The notes: generated from the sequence alone by a model not told the origin. 64,000 bases of DNA from MFD04716-140 sp963703125 (GCA_963703125.1 OY969790.1:3038001-3102000); one strand, 5' to 3'; shown: positions 17,012 through 25,518, counted from the stretch's first letter. Program-made: numbers and translations.

Positions 17012-19210
17012 ATGATGTCAAGACTGATTTTAATGCTTATCGCAACCTTAATTTTGCAACCATGCGTTGCCCAGAAAACTCCTATTGAAGTGCTAAAAAC
17101 AACCGAAAGTATAGTTTTTGATGGTAAAATTGATGAAGAAGTTTGGGAAAAAGCCAAGCCTTTTCCTATGACACGCCAAAGTCCAGACTATGGAAGCGAA
17201 CCTTCCGAAAAAACGGACGTCCGCATCGTTTATGACAACGACTTTCTATATATGGGATCAAAGCTTTTCCATAAGGACGTCTCAAAAATTCAGGATTACT
17301 CGAAAAAAAGGGATGGCGGAGGCCCAATGGATTACATGACAATTGTTTTGGACGGTTACAATGACCAAACCAATGGGCTTGTTTTTGCAACCACTCCCGC
17401 AGGTTTGCGATGGGACGGCTCGGTCACATTCGACTCCAAAGGTTTGTCTTTAACTTCGGATTGGAATACGTATTGGGAAGTTAAAACCTCTCGCGACGAC
17501 AAGGGATGGTATGCCGAATTTAAGATTCCATTATCCAGTCTTCGTTTTAATTCCAATTCGGAAGAGGTCATTATGAACCTAGTATTGTATCGAAAAATAG
17601 CATCAAAAAATGAATTTTCCGTTTTTCCGAATATTCCGCCCAATTGGGGTTTATTGAGTTTTGCCAATATTGCCGAAGGTTATCCCATTCTATTTAGAGA
17701 TATAAAAAATAACAACCCGATTTATGTGACGCCCTTTATATTGGGTGGATTAGGTGGAAATAACCAGCTAAATGAAACGGGAACAACTTATAAGAACTCC
17801 TCGATTTCAGAGGTAGAGGCAGGTCTCGATGTAAAGTACAGCCTGTCATCAAAACTTACCCTTGATGCCACCGTTAATACAGATTTCGCCCAAGTTGAAG
17901 CAGATAATTTCCAGGTAAATTTGACCCGTTCTTCTTTATTCTTTCCTGAAAAGAGGGAGTTCTTTTTGGAAAGGACAACTAATTTCAGTTTTGGTTTCGA
18001 CCTGAACAATGATGTTTTTTATAGTAGGAGAATCGGCCTTGAAAACGGACAGGTATCTAGAATATATGGAGGCGCTAGAGTCGTTGGAAGGATACAGAAA
18101 TGGGATATTGGTTTTTTGGATATGCAGACAGAAGATATCGCCAACAATAACACAAAGAATGTTGGCCTTTTGCGTATCAAAAAGCAAATAAGAGGGGGAA
18201 ATAGTTATTTGGGTGGCATCTTCACTTCATCCTTAGGAAAAAATGGCACTGATTTTTTTACCTATGGTCTGGACGGGCAATTGGTTCTGCCCCTCAAAAG
18301 CTTTTTCAAAATTGCCATGGCAAAGTCAGTTGAAAGCTCCGTATCAAATTCGTTGACTTTAACGGACAATTTACGGGTCAATGCCAAATTGGAAAAGCCA
18401 AGTCAGGTGGGTGCATACTATCTTTTGGGATATTCCCTGGTCGGGAAAGACTACAATCCAGTTCTGGGTTTTGAAGAAAGAGAAAACATCAAAAGGTATG
18501 ATTTCAAAGTGGGCTATGCTTTATTTTCAGAAAAGGCAGAGACCATCTTCAAGCAGATAGCACAGTTGTCGTCTTATAAAATCGATAGTTATGAAAACAA
18601 CAACAAAGAAAGTTTTGGTGTCGATTTTCAATACAATCTCGAAATGAAAAGCGGTGCTACCCTAAATTTAAAGCCCTACTACAGAGAGGAAGCCTTGTTT
18701 GCCCCATTGCTTTTATCCGAGGACGTGGCCATCCCCATCGGGGGGTATCATTTTAAAGGACTTAATACCGCCCTAAATACCGCAACCGGAAAATCCTTGT
18801 CCGCAAATGCCTTCTTGGAGGTCGGCTCGTTTTATAATGGAAAGAAAACTTCTTCCGGAATACTTGGCCGGTTTGATGGGTCTAAATTGATCCAGTTTCA
18901 ACTGGATTACAGATACGATAGGGTCAATTTCGGAAACGACCTGCCCCAATTTGAAAATCATTTGGTTTCCTTGAACTCGGTTTTAAATTTCACCACGAAA
19001 CTTAGCATTAGTGGCTTGGCACAATATAATGATCTAGATGCAAAAATTGGCGCCAATATCCGTTTACGATATAATGCCAGGGAAGGCAATGATTTGTTCA
19101 TTTCAGTAACAAATATCAATAATACCTATAGGGATAGGGAAATCCCCACATTACCGTCCTTGCAAAGTTGGCTTGCGGTAATTAAATACAAGCACACCTT
19201 TACGTTTTAA
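17012..19210 (+). CDS. DUF5916 protein: CBM9-like domain plus outer-membrane beta-barrel
   Basis: This 732-residue protein has a signal peptide ending in PCVAQ. The N-terminal domain (about 25-215) starts with the CBM9/DOMON-like pattern FDGKIDEEVWEKAKPF and has the family segments VRIVYDNDFLYMG and WYAEFKIPLSSLRF. The C-terminal ~500 residues are the DUF5916 region, which contains FFPEKREFFLER and many alternating strands, typical of an outer-membrane barrel. Length is normal for the family. The family is widespread in Bacteroidota. The sugar-binding fold suggests a role in binding or passing carbohydrate, but no member's function is settled. The GlcG-like gene follows after 21 bp. Confidence 0.88.
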   Translation: MMSRLILMLIATLILQPCVAQKTPIEVLKTTESIVFDGKIDEEVWEKAKPFPMTRQSPDYGSEPSEKTDVRIVYDNDFLYMGSKLFHKDVSKIQDYSKKRDGGGPMDYMTIVLDGYNDQTNGLVFATTPAGLRWDGSVTFDSKGLSLTSDWNTYWEVKTSRDDKGWYAEFKIPLSSLRFNSNSEEVIMNLVLYRKIASKNEFSVFPNIPPNWGLLSFANIAEGYPILFRDIKNNNPIYVTPFILGGLGGNNQLNETGTTYKNSSISEVEAGLDVKYSLSSKLTLDATVNTDFAQVEADNFQVNLTRSSLFFPEKREFFLERTTNFSFGFDLNNDVFYSRRIGLENGQVSRIYGGARVVGRIQKWDIGFLDMQTEDIANNNTKNVGLLRIKKQIRGGNSYLGGIFTSSLGKNGTDFFTYGLDGQLVLPLKSFFKIAMAKSVESSVSNSLTLTDNLRVNAKLEKPSQVGAYYLLGYSLVGKDYNPVLGFEERENIKRYDFKVGYALFSEKAETIFKQIAQLSSYKIDSYENNNKESFGVDFQYNLEMKSGATLNLKPYYREEALFAPLLLSEDVAIPIGGYHFKGLNTALNTATGKSLSANAFLEVGSFYNGKKTSSGILGRFDGSKLIQFQLDYRYDRVNFGNDLPQFENHLVSLNSVLNFTTKLSISGLAQYNDLDAKIGANIRLRYNAREGNDLFISVTNINNTYRDREIPTLPSLQSWLAVIKYKHTFTF

Positions 19211-19231
19211 ATAGCATGAAAACTTTATAGA

Positions 19232-19669
19232 ATGAAAAATATATCACTCCTATTATTGGTCACTCACTCTTATATCATGGCCCAAGACCTTAAACCAACC
19301 CTTAATTTTTCTACCGCCCAAGAGATATTAACGGGCTGTCTTGACTATGCCAAAATGAATAAATTAAATATGGCAATTGCCATCTTTGATAACTACGGAC
19401 AGTTAATCTCTTTTGCAAAAATGGATGGGGCTACGATTGGAACTGCAAAAGTGGCCCAATGGAAGGGATTATCCGCATCTGTCTATCAATTCTCGACCGA
19501 GGAAACGGCCAAATGGAACGTGCCAAATGCACCCGATATTGCCACTGTTCCTGGAGGAATTCCCATCAAGGATGAATCTAACAATATTATCGGAAGCATT
19601 GGTATTTCAGGTTCAGATGTAGCGACCGATGTAAAATGTGCAGAGGCTGGGCTGGCCCGGTTGAAGTGA
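19232..19669 (+). CDS. GlcG/HbpS family (DUF336) protein, secreted form
   Basis: This 145-residue protein has a short hydrophobic leader (MKNISLLLLVTHSYIMAQ), which suggests export. The rest is a complete GlcG/HbpS domain with AMAIFDNYGQLISF-like and VPGGIPI segments and the closing GISGSDVATDVKCAEAGLA pattern. HbpS binds heme in Streptomyces, but most members have unknown ligands. It lies 21 bp after the DUF5916 gene on the same strand, so the two are probably co-transcribed. Its role here is unknown. Confidence 0.85.
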   Translation: MKNISLLLLVTHSYIMAQDLKPTLNFSTAQEILTGCLDYAKMNKLNMAIAIFDNYGQLISFAKMDGATIGTAKVAQWKGLSASVYQFSTEETAKWNVPNAPDIATVPGGIPIKDESNNIIGSIGISGSDVATDVKCAEAGLARLK

Positions 19670-19786
19670 GTAACTGAAAGAGAATAAAATAAAATTTACC
19701 TTAAGGCAGAAAAATAAAAAGTGTAAAAAAATAATGGACATGTAAAGAGGACAAAATCGTACAGAAAAAACTTAAACTAAGATGAA

Positions 19787-20166
19787 ATGAAAAAAGTAGG
19801 ACTTGTCGGTGGAATAAGTTGGGTATCCACAATGGATTACTACAAAAATATAAACGAAGGTGTAAATAAGAAGCTGGGAGGCCTAAATTTTGCCGAGTGC
19901 CTCATTTATTCCTTGAATTTTGGCGATGTGCAAACCGTAAAATGAAACAATTCTTTTGAGTTGTTGCTTGCTGCCTGTGAAAGTCTGAAAAATGGCGGAA
20001 CCGAGGGTATAGCCCTATATGCAAATACCGCACATCTTTTTGCCGAATAATTAGAGGTGAGGCTAAAACTGCCCTTGATTCATATTGTTACGGAATCTAG
20101 AAACTACCAAGGAAATTTAAAAACAAAGAATCAAGAAAGTAGGATTGTTGGGAACGCAGTATGGAC
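19787..20166 (+). pseudogene. Decayed aspartate/glutamate racemase family gene
   Basis: Starting at ATG 19787, the frame encodes MKKVGLVGGISWVSTMDYY and KLGGLNFAECLIYSLNF, the conserved start of the Asp/Glu racemase superfamily. A stop TGA at 19943-19945 interrupts it. The same frame then continues with CESLKNGGTEGIALYANTAH (catalytic-Cys region; the usual cysteine of the CTNT motif is replaced, giving YANT). A second stop, TAA, is at 20048-20050. After LPLIHIVTE the homology shifts frame (VGLLGTQYG near 20140-20165) and then stops abruptly. At least two stops, one frameshift, a lost catalytic Cys and a truncation make this a clear pseudogene. Its last part is fused in frame to a cupin gene. 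Confidence 0.85.
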
Positions 20167-20524
20167 CTCTTATTTTTCAAAATCAAATCCGGAAAGAGGA
20201 GCGATTTCTTTTCGATCGATTGATTGGACAAAAATTCCAAAAACGGAACATATGGGCGAAACAGGAATCGCATATTGGCAAACGATCCAATACTGTGGAT
20301 TGCGTATTAGAATGGTCGAATATTCCAAAGGTAATGTTGCGGATCATTGGTGCGAAATGGGGCACTTCGTTCAATGTTTGGAGGGTAAATTTGTAAGCGA
20401 ATTAAAGAATGGTGAAAAATTTATACTCGTCAAAGGCATGACTTATGTTGTTTCCCATGGGATGAGTATACATCGTTCATTTTCCAAAAAAAGAGTTAAG
20501 CTTGTAGTAAAGAAAATTTTATGA
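20057..20524 (+). CDS. DHCW-motif cupin protein, with its start in racemase debris
   Basis: The C-terminal ~110 residues match the DHCW-motif cupin family: SIDWTKIPKTEHMGETGIAY, MVEYSKGNVADHWC (the naming DHWC/DHCW motif) and GMTYVVSHGMSIHRS. The nominal GTG start (20057) lies within the racemase pseudogene, in the same frame, so ~45 N-terminal residues derive from that relic. The cupin domain itself begins near 20200. It has no ATG there, but an AGAGGAG stretch lies directly before an ATT codon at 20204, which may be a replacement start. The stop overlaps the start of the next gene by 4 bp (ATGA), which favours continued translation. Its function is unknown; cupins of this type are small metal-binding proteins. 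Confidence 0.6.
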   Translation: MRLKLPLIHIVTESRNYQGNLKTKNQESRIVGNAVWTSYFSKSNPERGAISFRSIDWTKIPKTEHMGETGIAYWQTIQYCGLRIRMVEYSKGNVADHWCEMGHFVQCLEGKFVSELKNGEKFILVKGMTYVVSHGMSIHRSFSKKRVKLVVKKIL

Positions 20525-21051
20525 CTGGAAGGAAAAATATTTTAGCAATTATTGGCAGTGCGAGTTCAAATACGACAAATCTAAAACTTATTGAAAAAAT
20601 TGCAAGTTTGACAGAACATGAATTTGTCTTTACAATTTTTAAGAATTTAAAAATGCTTCCGCATTTTGACCCGGAACTTTCGATAGACCAACCACCTAAA
20701 TTAATTGTAGAATTTAGGAGCATTATAGAAAAATCTGACGGAATTATTATTTGCACTCCAGAATATGTCTTTAGCATTCCAAGTGGACTGAAAAACGCAA
20801 TCGAATGGTGTGTTTCGACTACGGTTTTCACCAACAGGCCTGTAGGTCTGATTACCGCATCGGCAAGTGGGGAAAAAGCACATAAAGAACTTAAATTGAT
20901 AATGAAAACTTTAGAGGCCAATTTTACGGACGAAACCACCTTATTAATTCAAGGCGTAAAAGGGAAAGTGGGCATGGACGGAAAAATCCTGGATTCAAAT
21001 ACCGAACGCGACTTAAAAAAATTTGTGGAGTCTTTTATCGGAGTTCTCTAG
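20521..21051 (+). CDS. NADPH-dependent FMN reductase family protein
   Basis: This 176-residue flavodoxin-fold protein has the FMN phosphate-binding loop GSASSNTTN near the N-terminus and the family segment IICTPEYVFSIPSGLKNAIEW. These proteins reduce FMN or quinones/azo compounds with NAD(P)H in the cytoplasm. The start codon overlaps the cupin stop by 4 bp (ATGA), so translation is probably coupled. Length is normal and no damage is seen. The physiological substrate is unknown. Confidence 0.88.
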   Translation: MTGRKNILAIIGSASSNTTNLKLIEKIASLTEHEFVFTIFKNLKMLPHFDPELSIDQPPKLIVEFRSIIEKSDGIIICTPEYVFSIPSGLKNAIEWCVSTTVFTNRPVGLITASASGEKAHKELKLIMKTLEANFTDETTLLIQGVKGKVGMDGKILDSNTERDLKKFVESFIGVL

Positions 21052-21075
21052 TTTAATTTTAAAACATCAAAAGCC

Positions 21076-21555
21076 ATGACAAGAAACATCTTATTACTAT
21101 TTTCTTTATTACAGTTCTTTTGGACGAATGCACAAAAAATACCAAATGAGGACCTGCAAAAATTAAAGGAATTGAACGCTAAGTTCATTCATAATTTTGT
21201 AACCAACGATACGGCCTTACATGCCAAAATCATCCATTCAGACTTTGTTAGTATAAGTAGTGATGGAAAATATATAAATCGGAAGGATTATCTGGCCAAA
21301 TGGGCGCATGGCTTTGACGGATTCAAATATTGGGATTATCGAGATGAACGGATCAGTATTTTTGGTAGTACGGCGTTGGTACGTGCGCAAAACAAATACA
21401 TATTTACCAAAGAAGGTACAGAGTATACGGGCATGGCCATGTACACGGATGTTTATATTAAAGAAAACGGGCAATGGAGATGCATACAGGCGCAAATTGG
21501 CAAAGTTACGCCCGAAAACTATGCGCCGGATGCAACCATTGTCAAGAAGTACTAA
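21076..21555 (+). CDS. Secreted NTF2-like (DUF4440/SnoaL) protein
   Basis: This 159-residue protein has a signal peptide ending in WTNAQ. The mature part is an NTF2-like alpha+beta cone: an N-terminal helix LQKLKELNAKFIHNFVTND, then LHAKIIHSDFVSISSDGKYI and the closing strands YIKENGQWRCIQAQIGKV. The family includes small-molecule-binding proteins and enzymes such as ketosteroid isomerase. The catalytic residues for any specific reaction are not evident. It follows the FMN reductase gene by 24 bp and may share its transcript. Confidence 0.8.
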   Translation: MTRNILLLFSLLQFFWTNAQKIPNEDLQKLKELNAKFIHNFVTNDTALHAKIIHSDFVSISSDGKYINRKDYLAKWAHGFDGFKYWDYRDERISIFGSTALVRAQNKYIFTKEGTEYTGMAMYTDVYIKENGQWRCIQAQIGKVTPENYAPDATIVKKY

Positions 21556-21752
21556 TAACTGCTAAACGCCTGAATAGTAGAAAGATTTTTAGATTGGATT
21601 TTAGTTTAAACGTTTACGGCAAAATATTAAGTCAAGCGTTCTATTTGGGTCTAATCAGTAGCGAAGAACTATTTTTTTGTTGCCAAAATGCGGCCTTTTA
21701 CCATGCGCATTGTAGTCCATCTAAATAAAAAGTTAAAGCTAAGAATTAATCG

Positions 21753-21764
21753 TTGATATATCAA
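21753..21764. promoter_or_regulatory. Palindromic operator TTGATATATCAA upstream of marR
   Basis: This is a perfect 12-bp palindrome, 36 bp upstream of the MarR start. The same palindrome occurs just after marR, before the DOMON gene. MarR proteins bind such short palindromes as dimers, so autorepression is the simplest reading. Confidence 0.65.
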
Positions 21765-21799
21765 TTTAAATTATATTTTTGAATAAATTTTGAAATTTC

Positions 21800-22228
21800 A
21801 TGCAAAGAATAGAAGAGGTTATTCTTTTTCAAATCGATTGGACCAGTAAAGTCTCAAAGCAATATTCACAGCGAGACTTTGACCAAATGAAATTGGGTAT
21901 TACCGTGGAGCAGTGGATACTTTTGATAATCGTTTCTGAGAACCCGAAATTATCCCAGAGGGATATGGCCGATAAATCGTTTCGTGATCCAGCCTCGATT
22001 ACCAGGACTTTGGATATATTAGAAAAGAAAGGGCTGGTCTCCAGAGTGGGTCTGCCAAATGATAGAAGAGCTTATAATATCGATTTGACCGAACAAGGAA
22101 CAAGATTTGTAAAAGAAAATATGAAAACAATACATGCGCACCGCCAGAAAAGTATCGAGGGGATTTCCAAGGATGATTTGTACACCTTCAGCAGGATACT
22201 AAAAAAAATCAGGGAGAATATGCAGTAA
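21800..22228 (+). CDS. MarR-family transcriptional regulator
   Basis: This 142-residue winged-helix protein shows the family sequence clearly: ITVEQWILLIIVSENPKLSQ (helix and recognition entry), MADKSFRDPASITRTLDILE and the wing GLVSRVGLPNDRRAYNIDLT. It probably represses its own gene and the DOMON gene downstream, because the palindrome TTGATATATCAA lies upstream of both (21753-21764 and 22247-22258). The effector is unknown; MarR proteins typically respond to phenolics or oxidants. Confidence 0.92.
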   Translation: MQRIEEVILFQIDWTSKVSKQYSQRDFDQMKLGITVEQWILLIIVSENPKLSQRDMADKSFRDPASITRTLDILEKKGLVSRVGLPNDRRAYNIDLTEQGTRFVKENMKTIHAHRQKSIEGISKDDLYTFSRILKKIRENMQ

Positions 22229-22244
22229 AAAAATTTATTAAATA

Positions 22245-22260
22245 AATTGATATATCAATT
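22245..22260. promoter_or_regulatory. Palindromic operator between marR and the DOMON gene
   Basis: AATTGATATATCAATT is a perfect 16-bp palindrome located 17 bp after the marR stop and 23 bp before the DOMON start at 22283. It contains the same 12-bp core as the site upstream of marR. The proximity suggests a separate MarR-controlled promoter for the DOMON/NTF2 genes. Confidence 0.65.
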
Positions 22261-22282
22261 ATTGATAATACATATTTTAAAA

Positions 22283-22792
22283 ATGGAAATTACAAAAGAA
22301 ATAATCTTAGCATCGCTCTTAATGATCAATATGCACTGTATGGCGCAACAAGAAATTGGGAAGTCGATAACTGAAAACGACATGAACGTCAACTGGCATT
22401 TTGAAAATGACAGGGTCTATTTTGAAATGAGCGCCCCGACCAACGGTTGGGTTGCCATTGGCTTCAACACACACACGGTTATAAAGGATTCTTATCTGCT
22501 TATGGGAAACCTGATTGATAACCAACCTAATGTTGTAGAGCACTACACTGTTTCACCGGGCAACTATAAGCCGATCTCTGACTTGGGTGAAAGCTCACGA
22601 GTTAAAGATGTATCAGGACGGCAAAATGATCATAAAACCACACTAAAATTCTCATTGCCTACCAAAGCTTTAAGTAAATACCAAAGAGATCTATTTAAAG
22701 GCTCCTATTATGTGATGATAATGGCATACAGTAGGGAAGATGATTTTCAACATCATTCCATGATGCGCACTTCTGTAAAAATTAATCTTTAA
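22283..22792 (+). CDS. Secreted DOMON-domain protein
   Basis: This protein is about 169 residues from ATG 22283; an earlier in-frame TTG at 22247 lies inside the operator and is unlikely to be used. It has a signal peptide ending in HCMAQQ. The mature part is a single DOMON domain: VNWHFENDRVYFEMSAPTNG, WVAIGFNTH and SYLLMGN near the N-terminus, and the terminal FKGSYYVMIMAYSREDDF. DOMON domains bind heme or sugars and often act in extracytoplasmic redox. A Met in YLLMG could serve as a heme ligand, as in DOMON-cytochrome b561 proteins (inference). It probably belongs to the MarR regulon. Confidence 0.85.
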   Translation: MEITKEIILASLLMINMHCMAQQEIGKSITENDMNVNWHFENDRVYFEMSAPTNGWVAIGFNTHTVIKDSYLLMGNLIDNQPNVVEHYTVSPGNYKPISDLGESSRVKDVSGRQNDHKTTLKFSLPTKALSKYQRDLFKGSYYVMIMAYSREDDFQHHSMMRTSVKINL

Positions 22793-22874
22793 AATAAAAA
22801 AATGAAGGAAAAGAAATATCAGTAGTCCGGTAAAAATCCCGTGTTTAAAAATTATTTCAATAACATCTAACAGA

Positions 22875-23306
22875 ATGAAAATGAAAAAAATAATAATGTC
22901 GGTCATTGTACTGACGGTAATGACCACTGGTCTAGCTCAACAAGAGGAAATTCAAAAAATTAAGAAGACAATAAACACCTTTTCCGAGGCCGGGGATAAT
23001 AACGATTCGGAACAACTCGCAAAGGTTCTGGACGATAATTATCGCATCGTTATGAACCGTCTTTTCGGAAGTACCGAAGTAAGCGTTATGACCAGATTGG
23101 TCTATCTAGACAAAATCAAGTCCAAGGAATTCGGTGGGGACAAAAGAGAACTGAAAATCGACGATGTCTTGGTAAACGGAAATACCGCAAGTGCCAAGGT
23201 GCTTTTTAAAGGGCAAAAAATGACATCAACTTCGTTGATTATACTTCTTCAGGATCGTGCTGGGGTATGGAAATTGGTTAGCGACGTACCTGTCATTAAG
23301 TCGTAA
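22875..23306 (+). CDS. Secreted NTF2-like (lumazine-binding type) protein
   Basis: This 143-residue protein has a signal peptide (MKMKKIIMSVIVLTVMTTGLAQ) and an NTF2-like domain: helix IQKIKKTINTFSEAGDNND, then LAKVLDDNYRIVMNRLFGS and final strands STSLIILLQDRAGVWKLVSDVPV. It is a distant relative of the gene at 21076. It follows the DOMON gene by 82 bp and ends before a strong terminator, so it is the last gene of the MarR-flanked unit. Its function is unknown. Confidence 0.8.
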   Translation: MKMKKIIMSVIVLTVMTTGLAQQEEIQKIKKTINTFSEAGDNNDSEQLAKVLDDNYRIVMNRLFGSTEVSVMTRLVYLDKIKSKEFGGDKRELKIDDVLVNGNTASAKVLFKGQKMTSTSLIILLQDRAGVWKLVSDVPVIKS

Positions 23307-23352
23307 TCAACCTTTAATTAGGTTGAATGTGGTAAAACCTGCTGAGCTTACT

Positions 23353-23393
23353 AAGCCCTCAATTGTAGTTTTGTATACAAATGAGGGCTTTTC
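23353..23393 (+). terminator. Rho-independent terminator after the NTF2-like gene
   Basis: AAGCCCTCA (23353-23361) pairs with TGAGGGCTT (23382-23390), and the stem extends inward with TTGT/ACAA. It ends in a short T run. It closes the 21.8-23.3 kb transcription unit. Confidence 0.75.
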
Positions 23394-23451
23394 TAACATA
23401 AGTACAACAATAATTTAAGAGGCCCTTCCCGCAAAATATTTTTAGAGTAAA

Positions 23452-23517
23452 TGGAACATCACTACCAAACTTTGGAACAGTAGCGCAAATGTTTTGCTTA
23501 TTCGGTACCTAATTTTA
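23452..23517 (+). promoter_or_regulatory. TGGAACA-21-TGGAACA operator with -7 box (site 4)
   Basis: TGGAACA half-sites lie at 23452 and 23473, 21 bp apart. TAATTTTA (one mismatch to TAnnTTTG) is at 23510-23517, 37 bp after the second. It is the fourth instance of this arrangement. The next gene, the interrupted dinB at 23779, is 260 bp away. The stretch between them has a few codon-like phrases (IGRP...TKEIRTSLEAKGLGN) that may be a gene remnant, but I cannot identify it. Confidence 0.6.
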
Positions 23518-23778
23518 CCCTCAGAATAATCCGACCACATCTACCGAGCTAAGTTCTTAGGTTGCCTATTAAAATCTCTCTTTTCTCATTTTGAGATCAA
23601 GACTTCAAAATAGGAAGACCAAAAGATGGTTGTTCTAGAAAGTTCCCTCCAACTAGTACAAAAGAAATCCGAACCTCTTTGGAAGCAAAGGGTTTAGGAA
23701 ATGTACTCTACAAATAGACCGATAGTGATTTGTGGAATGGCATAGTACATCGTTCAGCATAAATTAAAAAACAAGCAT

Positions 23779-24495
23779 ATGAAAACAAAATTGACAAGAT
23801 TTTTAAGTCGGTCTTTTGCAATCGATTTTACCGAGGCGATACAACAAGGAATCGGGGAGTTCGCTATACCCTATACTTCCAATACAAAAAAATGCTCCTC
23901 ACCAATAATTAAGGATAATAGCAAAAATGTTTTTGCTTTTAATGGTACAGGATGTATCAGAAATATTGAAAAGCCAAAGGTTGATGAGTACCCCCCATAT
24001 TCGTCCATATATATGGATTTATTGGAAGATGACAGTAGAATATTGGGGCATTTAAGAAAAAATTTGGACAGTCTAAGGGGTCAAATTTAAAGCCTGTCTG
24101 AATATAAGTTGCAATACCGATATGCGCCAAACAAATGGACGATAAAGGAGATATTGGTACACCTAATCGATGATGAACGAATATTTGCCTATAGGGCCTT
24201 ACGCTATGCAAGAAATGACAGGACTCCGCTTCATGGATTCGAACAAAATGATTATGCCATTTATTCGATGGCCAATACCCGAAGTTTGGACAGTATTTTT
24301 AATGAGTATTCAACTGTACGGGAAGCTACGATTTCATTGTTCGACAATCTTCCTGAAGAATCACTTATGAGGCACGGTTCAGGAATCGATACGGACGGTA
24401 GCATCGTTAATGAAAGAACTGTAAGGGCTTTGGTCTATCATATTGCGGGTCACGAATTAAGACATATGAAAATCATTATGGAGCGGTATTTATAG
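23779..24495 (+). pseudogene. DinB-family protein gene interrupted by an in-frame stop
   Basis: The frame from ATG 23779 runs 103 codons to TAA 24088-24090 and then continues in the same frame to 24495. The segment before the stop (PKVDEYPPYSSIYMDLLEDD) and that after it (YRYAPNKWTIKEILVHLIDDER, TPLHGFEQNDYA, IAGHELRHMKIIMERYL) together make one DinB/YfiT four-helix metalloprotein with its His ligands HLIDDE and HELRH. The first ~70 residues are not typical of DinB and may come from another gene. With one stop it is either a pseudogene, a readthrough case or a sequence error. The downstream part could be re-initiated, but it would lack the first helix. Confidence 0.8.
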
Positions 24496-24575
24496 CACCT
24501 TATGAAGGAATTGAGTTGATTATCGATACGGAACGAATAACAAAAAAAGGGCAGTTGCCACAAAAAAATAGAACC

Positions 24576-25454
24576 ATGAAGAAAATCATTATCACAGCAG
24601 CCGATGGGTATCCGTTGAGCGCTCTTTTAGGAGTACCCTTGACCAATTTAAAAGGGGTAATTGTCATTAGCTCCGCTACTTGTACCAAAAAAGAATTTTA
24701 TCTCAATTTTGCCAATTTTCTGGTGCGAAATGGATATATAGTTTTGTTATATGACTACAGGGGTATCGGAGGGTCGGCACCGGCCGACCTAAGAAAATCG
24801 GAAATCTACATGCACGAATGGGGTACTTTGGATATGAACGCGGTCTTGGACTATCTGGTCATCGAAAAAAAAGTTACCGGCATCATTTGGTTAGGCCATA
24901 GTATCGGTGCCCAATTGGTGGGGTTTTTAAAGAACCGACAGCACATAACAAAAGTAATTTCCGTAAGTGCCGCATTAGGCTATTGGGGGTATTTTCCATA
25001 TCCCATGCGGGCTTCTGTGTGGCTGCTCTGGTATGTGATCGGTCCATTGCTGATAAAAATCCACGGCTATGGTCAAATGCAGAAAATAGGATGGGGCGAA
25101 AACCTTCCTAAAAATGCCATTCTGGAATGGAGGGAATGGTGTTTGAGCAAAACCTATTACATGGATTTTTTAAGTAAAGAGCTAGGTTCGAATTGTTTCA
25201 ATGATTTTAACATTCCCATTACAGCCTTGTACATTAGCGACGATCATATCGCAAATGATCTTACCGCGCCTTTAATGATGCAATTTTTTCCAAACTCCCC
25301 CTTTAAATTGATAAAGGTCGATGTAAAGAGATATACCAAATTGAAAGTCGGTCACACAGGAATTTTCAGGAAACGTTTCGAGGAATCTTTATGGCCTTAT
25401 TTGTTGAACACGATTCAAGAGCAAAATGGTCTTGAAATGAGTCTGACAGCCTAA
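24576..25454 (+). CDS. Alpha/beta hydrolase (COG4757-like)
   Basis: This protein is 292 residues from ATG 24576 (an in-frame start at 24516 would add 20 residues without homology). It has an alpha/beta-hydrolase core with nucleophile elbow G107-H-S109-I-G111, an oxyanion-type region ISSATCTKKEFY near residue 31, and a probable acid in YISDDH. A His lies in VGHTGIFRKRF near the C-terminus, so the catalytic triad looks complete. Related proteins are uncharacterised esterases. It starts about 80 bp after the DinB pseudogene. No substrate can be named. Confidence 0.82.
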   Translation: MKKIIITAADGYPLSALLGVPLTNLKGVIVISSATCTKKEFYLNFANFLVRNGYIVLLYDYRGIGGSAPADLRKSEIYMHEWGTLDMNAVLDYLVIEKKVTGIIWLGHSIGAQLVGFLKNRQHITKVISVSAALGYWGYFPYPMRASVWLLWYVIGPLLIKIHGYGQMQKIGWGENLPKNAILEWREWCLSKTYYMDFLSKELGSNCFNDFNIPITALYISDDHIANDLTAPLMMQFFPNSPFKLIKVDVKRYTKLKVGHTGIFRKRFEESLWPYLLNTIQEQNGLEMSLTA

Positions 25455-25518
25455 AAGGTACCTGCAGAATTTCCCTTAAAAGAATAAAAATGAAAAGTAC
25501 AACAGTAAAAATTAGGTC

